Source of the DNA: Priapulus caudatus
Taxonomy: Eukaryota; Priapulida; Priapulimorpha; Priapulimorphida; Priapulidae
Reading direction: 5' to 3'
DNA: 34,693 bases
NCBI RefSeq assembly: GCF_000485595.1
Contig: NW_014577255.1
Span: 25,958 to 60,650, forward strand
Below, piece after piece: positions 34,318 to 34,693 of the stretch (the first letter of the stretch is position 1; every line of letters starts with the position of its first letter). The position numbers and the translations under genes were made by a program. The notes under the pieces were generated by a model. The model made no database searches. It saw only the letters and a list, made by a program, of their open reading frames with translations, and had not been told where the DNA came from.

Positions 34318-34506
34318 CTTGGTTGTGCTGCATGCTATCTTGGCAACCATATATCTGAAAATGATTTTCAATCCGTGGAATCGATCGACGGCACCGGCTA
34401 TTTTCCAGAGAACTATATGCAGGACTGTAACCCCCTGCATATGGTGACCAAGAACTGCTTGGACTCCACGCCAGAGATGCAGGAGCTCTACATGAATGCC
34501 ATGTGA
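34318..34506 (+). CDS. Exon-like open frame ending in TGA, product unknown
   Basis: A frame open from 34318 to a TGA at 34504-34506 reads through ENDFQSVESIDGTGYFPENY, followed by QDCNPLHMVTKNC and ending QELYMNAM. From 34357 on, third codon positions favour G/C (GGC ACC GGC, AAC, GAC, CTG, GTG ACC AAG) more than the surrounding DNA, which is typical of a real terminal exon. It has no transmembrane segment and no domain I can name. It has no ATG start of its own and would need an upstream exon; no convincing acceptor AG lies just before 34345. The mirror copy at about 24690-24840 (minus strand) is broken by several one-base indels and stops. That copy is either a pseudogene or the same exon read with sequencing errors. 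Confidence 0.35.
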   Translation, partial: LGCAACYLGNHISENDFQSVESIDGTGYFPENYMQDCNPLHMVTKNCLDSTPEMQELYMNAM

Positions 34507-34693
34507 TATACACAGCTAGCGACGCAGAACGTGGGAAGTTCTGAACCACGTGACGTCACCGGGCCGATTGCACGGCGTACTGATGACGTGGCGGCGACAC
34601 GGCGGAGAATCCAGAGAACTCTAAGCACTGTAGAGAAACTCTGATCAGTAGGAGACTGAGTCGATTCTCACCCGTTCTCTCGTCGGTCCGGCG

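Larger units (their letters stand above)
29670..34693 (-). repeat. Right arm of the ~10-kb inverted repeat, running to the window end
   Basis: Reverse-complement partner of 24517-29430. The axis lies near 29.55-29.61 kb, with only about 240 bp between the innermost anchors (GAAAGACAGCATCA near 29415, TGATGCTGTCTTTTC near 29670). The arm stops only because the window stops, so the full palindrome may be longer. The stretch 30440-30760 is more GC-rich and longer than its left-arm counterpart. Confidence 0.93.

Noticed and set aside
34547-34558. Overlapping CACGTG and TGACGTCA (E-box plus CRE)
   Set aside because: A single occurrence, not perfectly kept in the mirror arm near 24650; too weak to call a promoter.
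1-34693. tRNA, rRNA, CRISPR arrays, bacterial operons
   Set aside because: No tRNA-like cloverleaf with a GGTTCRA box, no rRNA landmarks, no spacer-repeat arrays and no dense prokaryote-style coding were seen by eye.

Overview
The window looks like non-coding, repeat-rich nuclear DNA from a eukaryote, most likely an invertebrate animal. Supporting signs are TTAGGG-type telomere-like tracts, a decayed fragment resembling a P-element/THAP9-type transposase, pogo/Tigger-like TA-flanked miniature elements, long AT, CA and CATC microsatellites, and no long conserved reading frames, operons, rRNA or tRNA genes that I could recognise. I cannot assign a species. Many near-identical repeat copies differ by single-base insertions and deletions, so base-level error from noisy long reads should be kept in mind.

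Layout. 1-740 is a degenerate CATC microsatellite. 3301-5196 holds a roughly 0.95-kb segment present twice in tandem. 7247-7650 is a CA/CACG microsatellite. 8462-8684 is a 70-bp minisatellite. 8895-9597 is a possible non-autonomous DNA element. From 10.4 to 17.9 kb there is a composite block: a TTAGGG-like tract, a 40-bp minisatellite, a perfect 29-bp-arm palindrome, a ~540-bp tandem repeat on the minus strand, a 72-bp tandem repeat, the P-element-like fragment ending in a perfect 35-bp-arm hairpin, the same ~540-bp repeat on the plus strand, and finally a CCCTAA-like tract. Each ~540-bp unit carries two copies of the palindrome GCGCATGCGC, which matches the NRF-1 (alpha-Pal) consensus.

17.9-24.5 kb is mostly single-copy DNA with a CpG-rich patch near 20.6-21.1 kb and one possible mobile-element end. 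From about 24.5 kb to the last base, the sequence folds back on itself. The left arm (about 24517-29430) is the diverged reverse complement of the right arm (about 29670-34693), with the axis near 29.55-29.61 kb. Collinear anchors include the CATC minisatellite, a pogo-like MITE and a GCAC microsatellite. The outer part differs largely by one-base indels and the inner part is more diverged. It is either a real inverted duplication or a fold-back (missed adapter) long-read artefact, and the second must be excluded before any biological reading.

No confidently functional protein-coding gene is visible. The best coding candidates are the P-element-like fragment (decayed) and a short exon-like frame ending at 34506.
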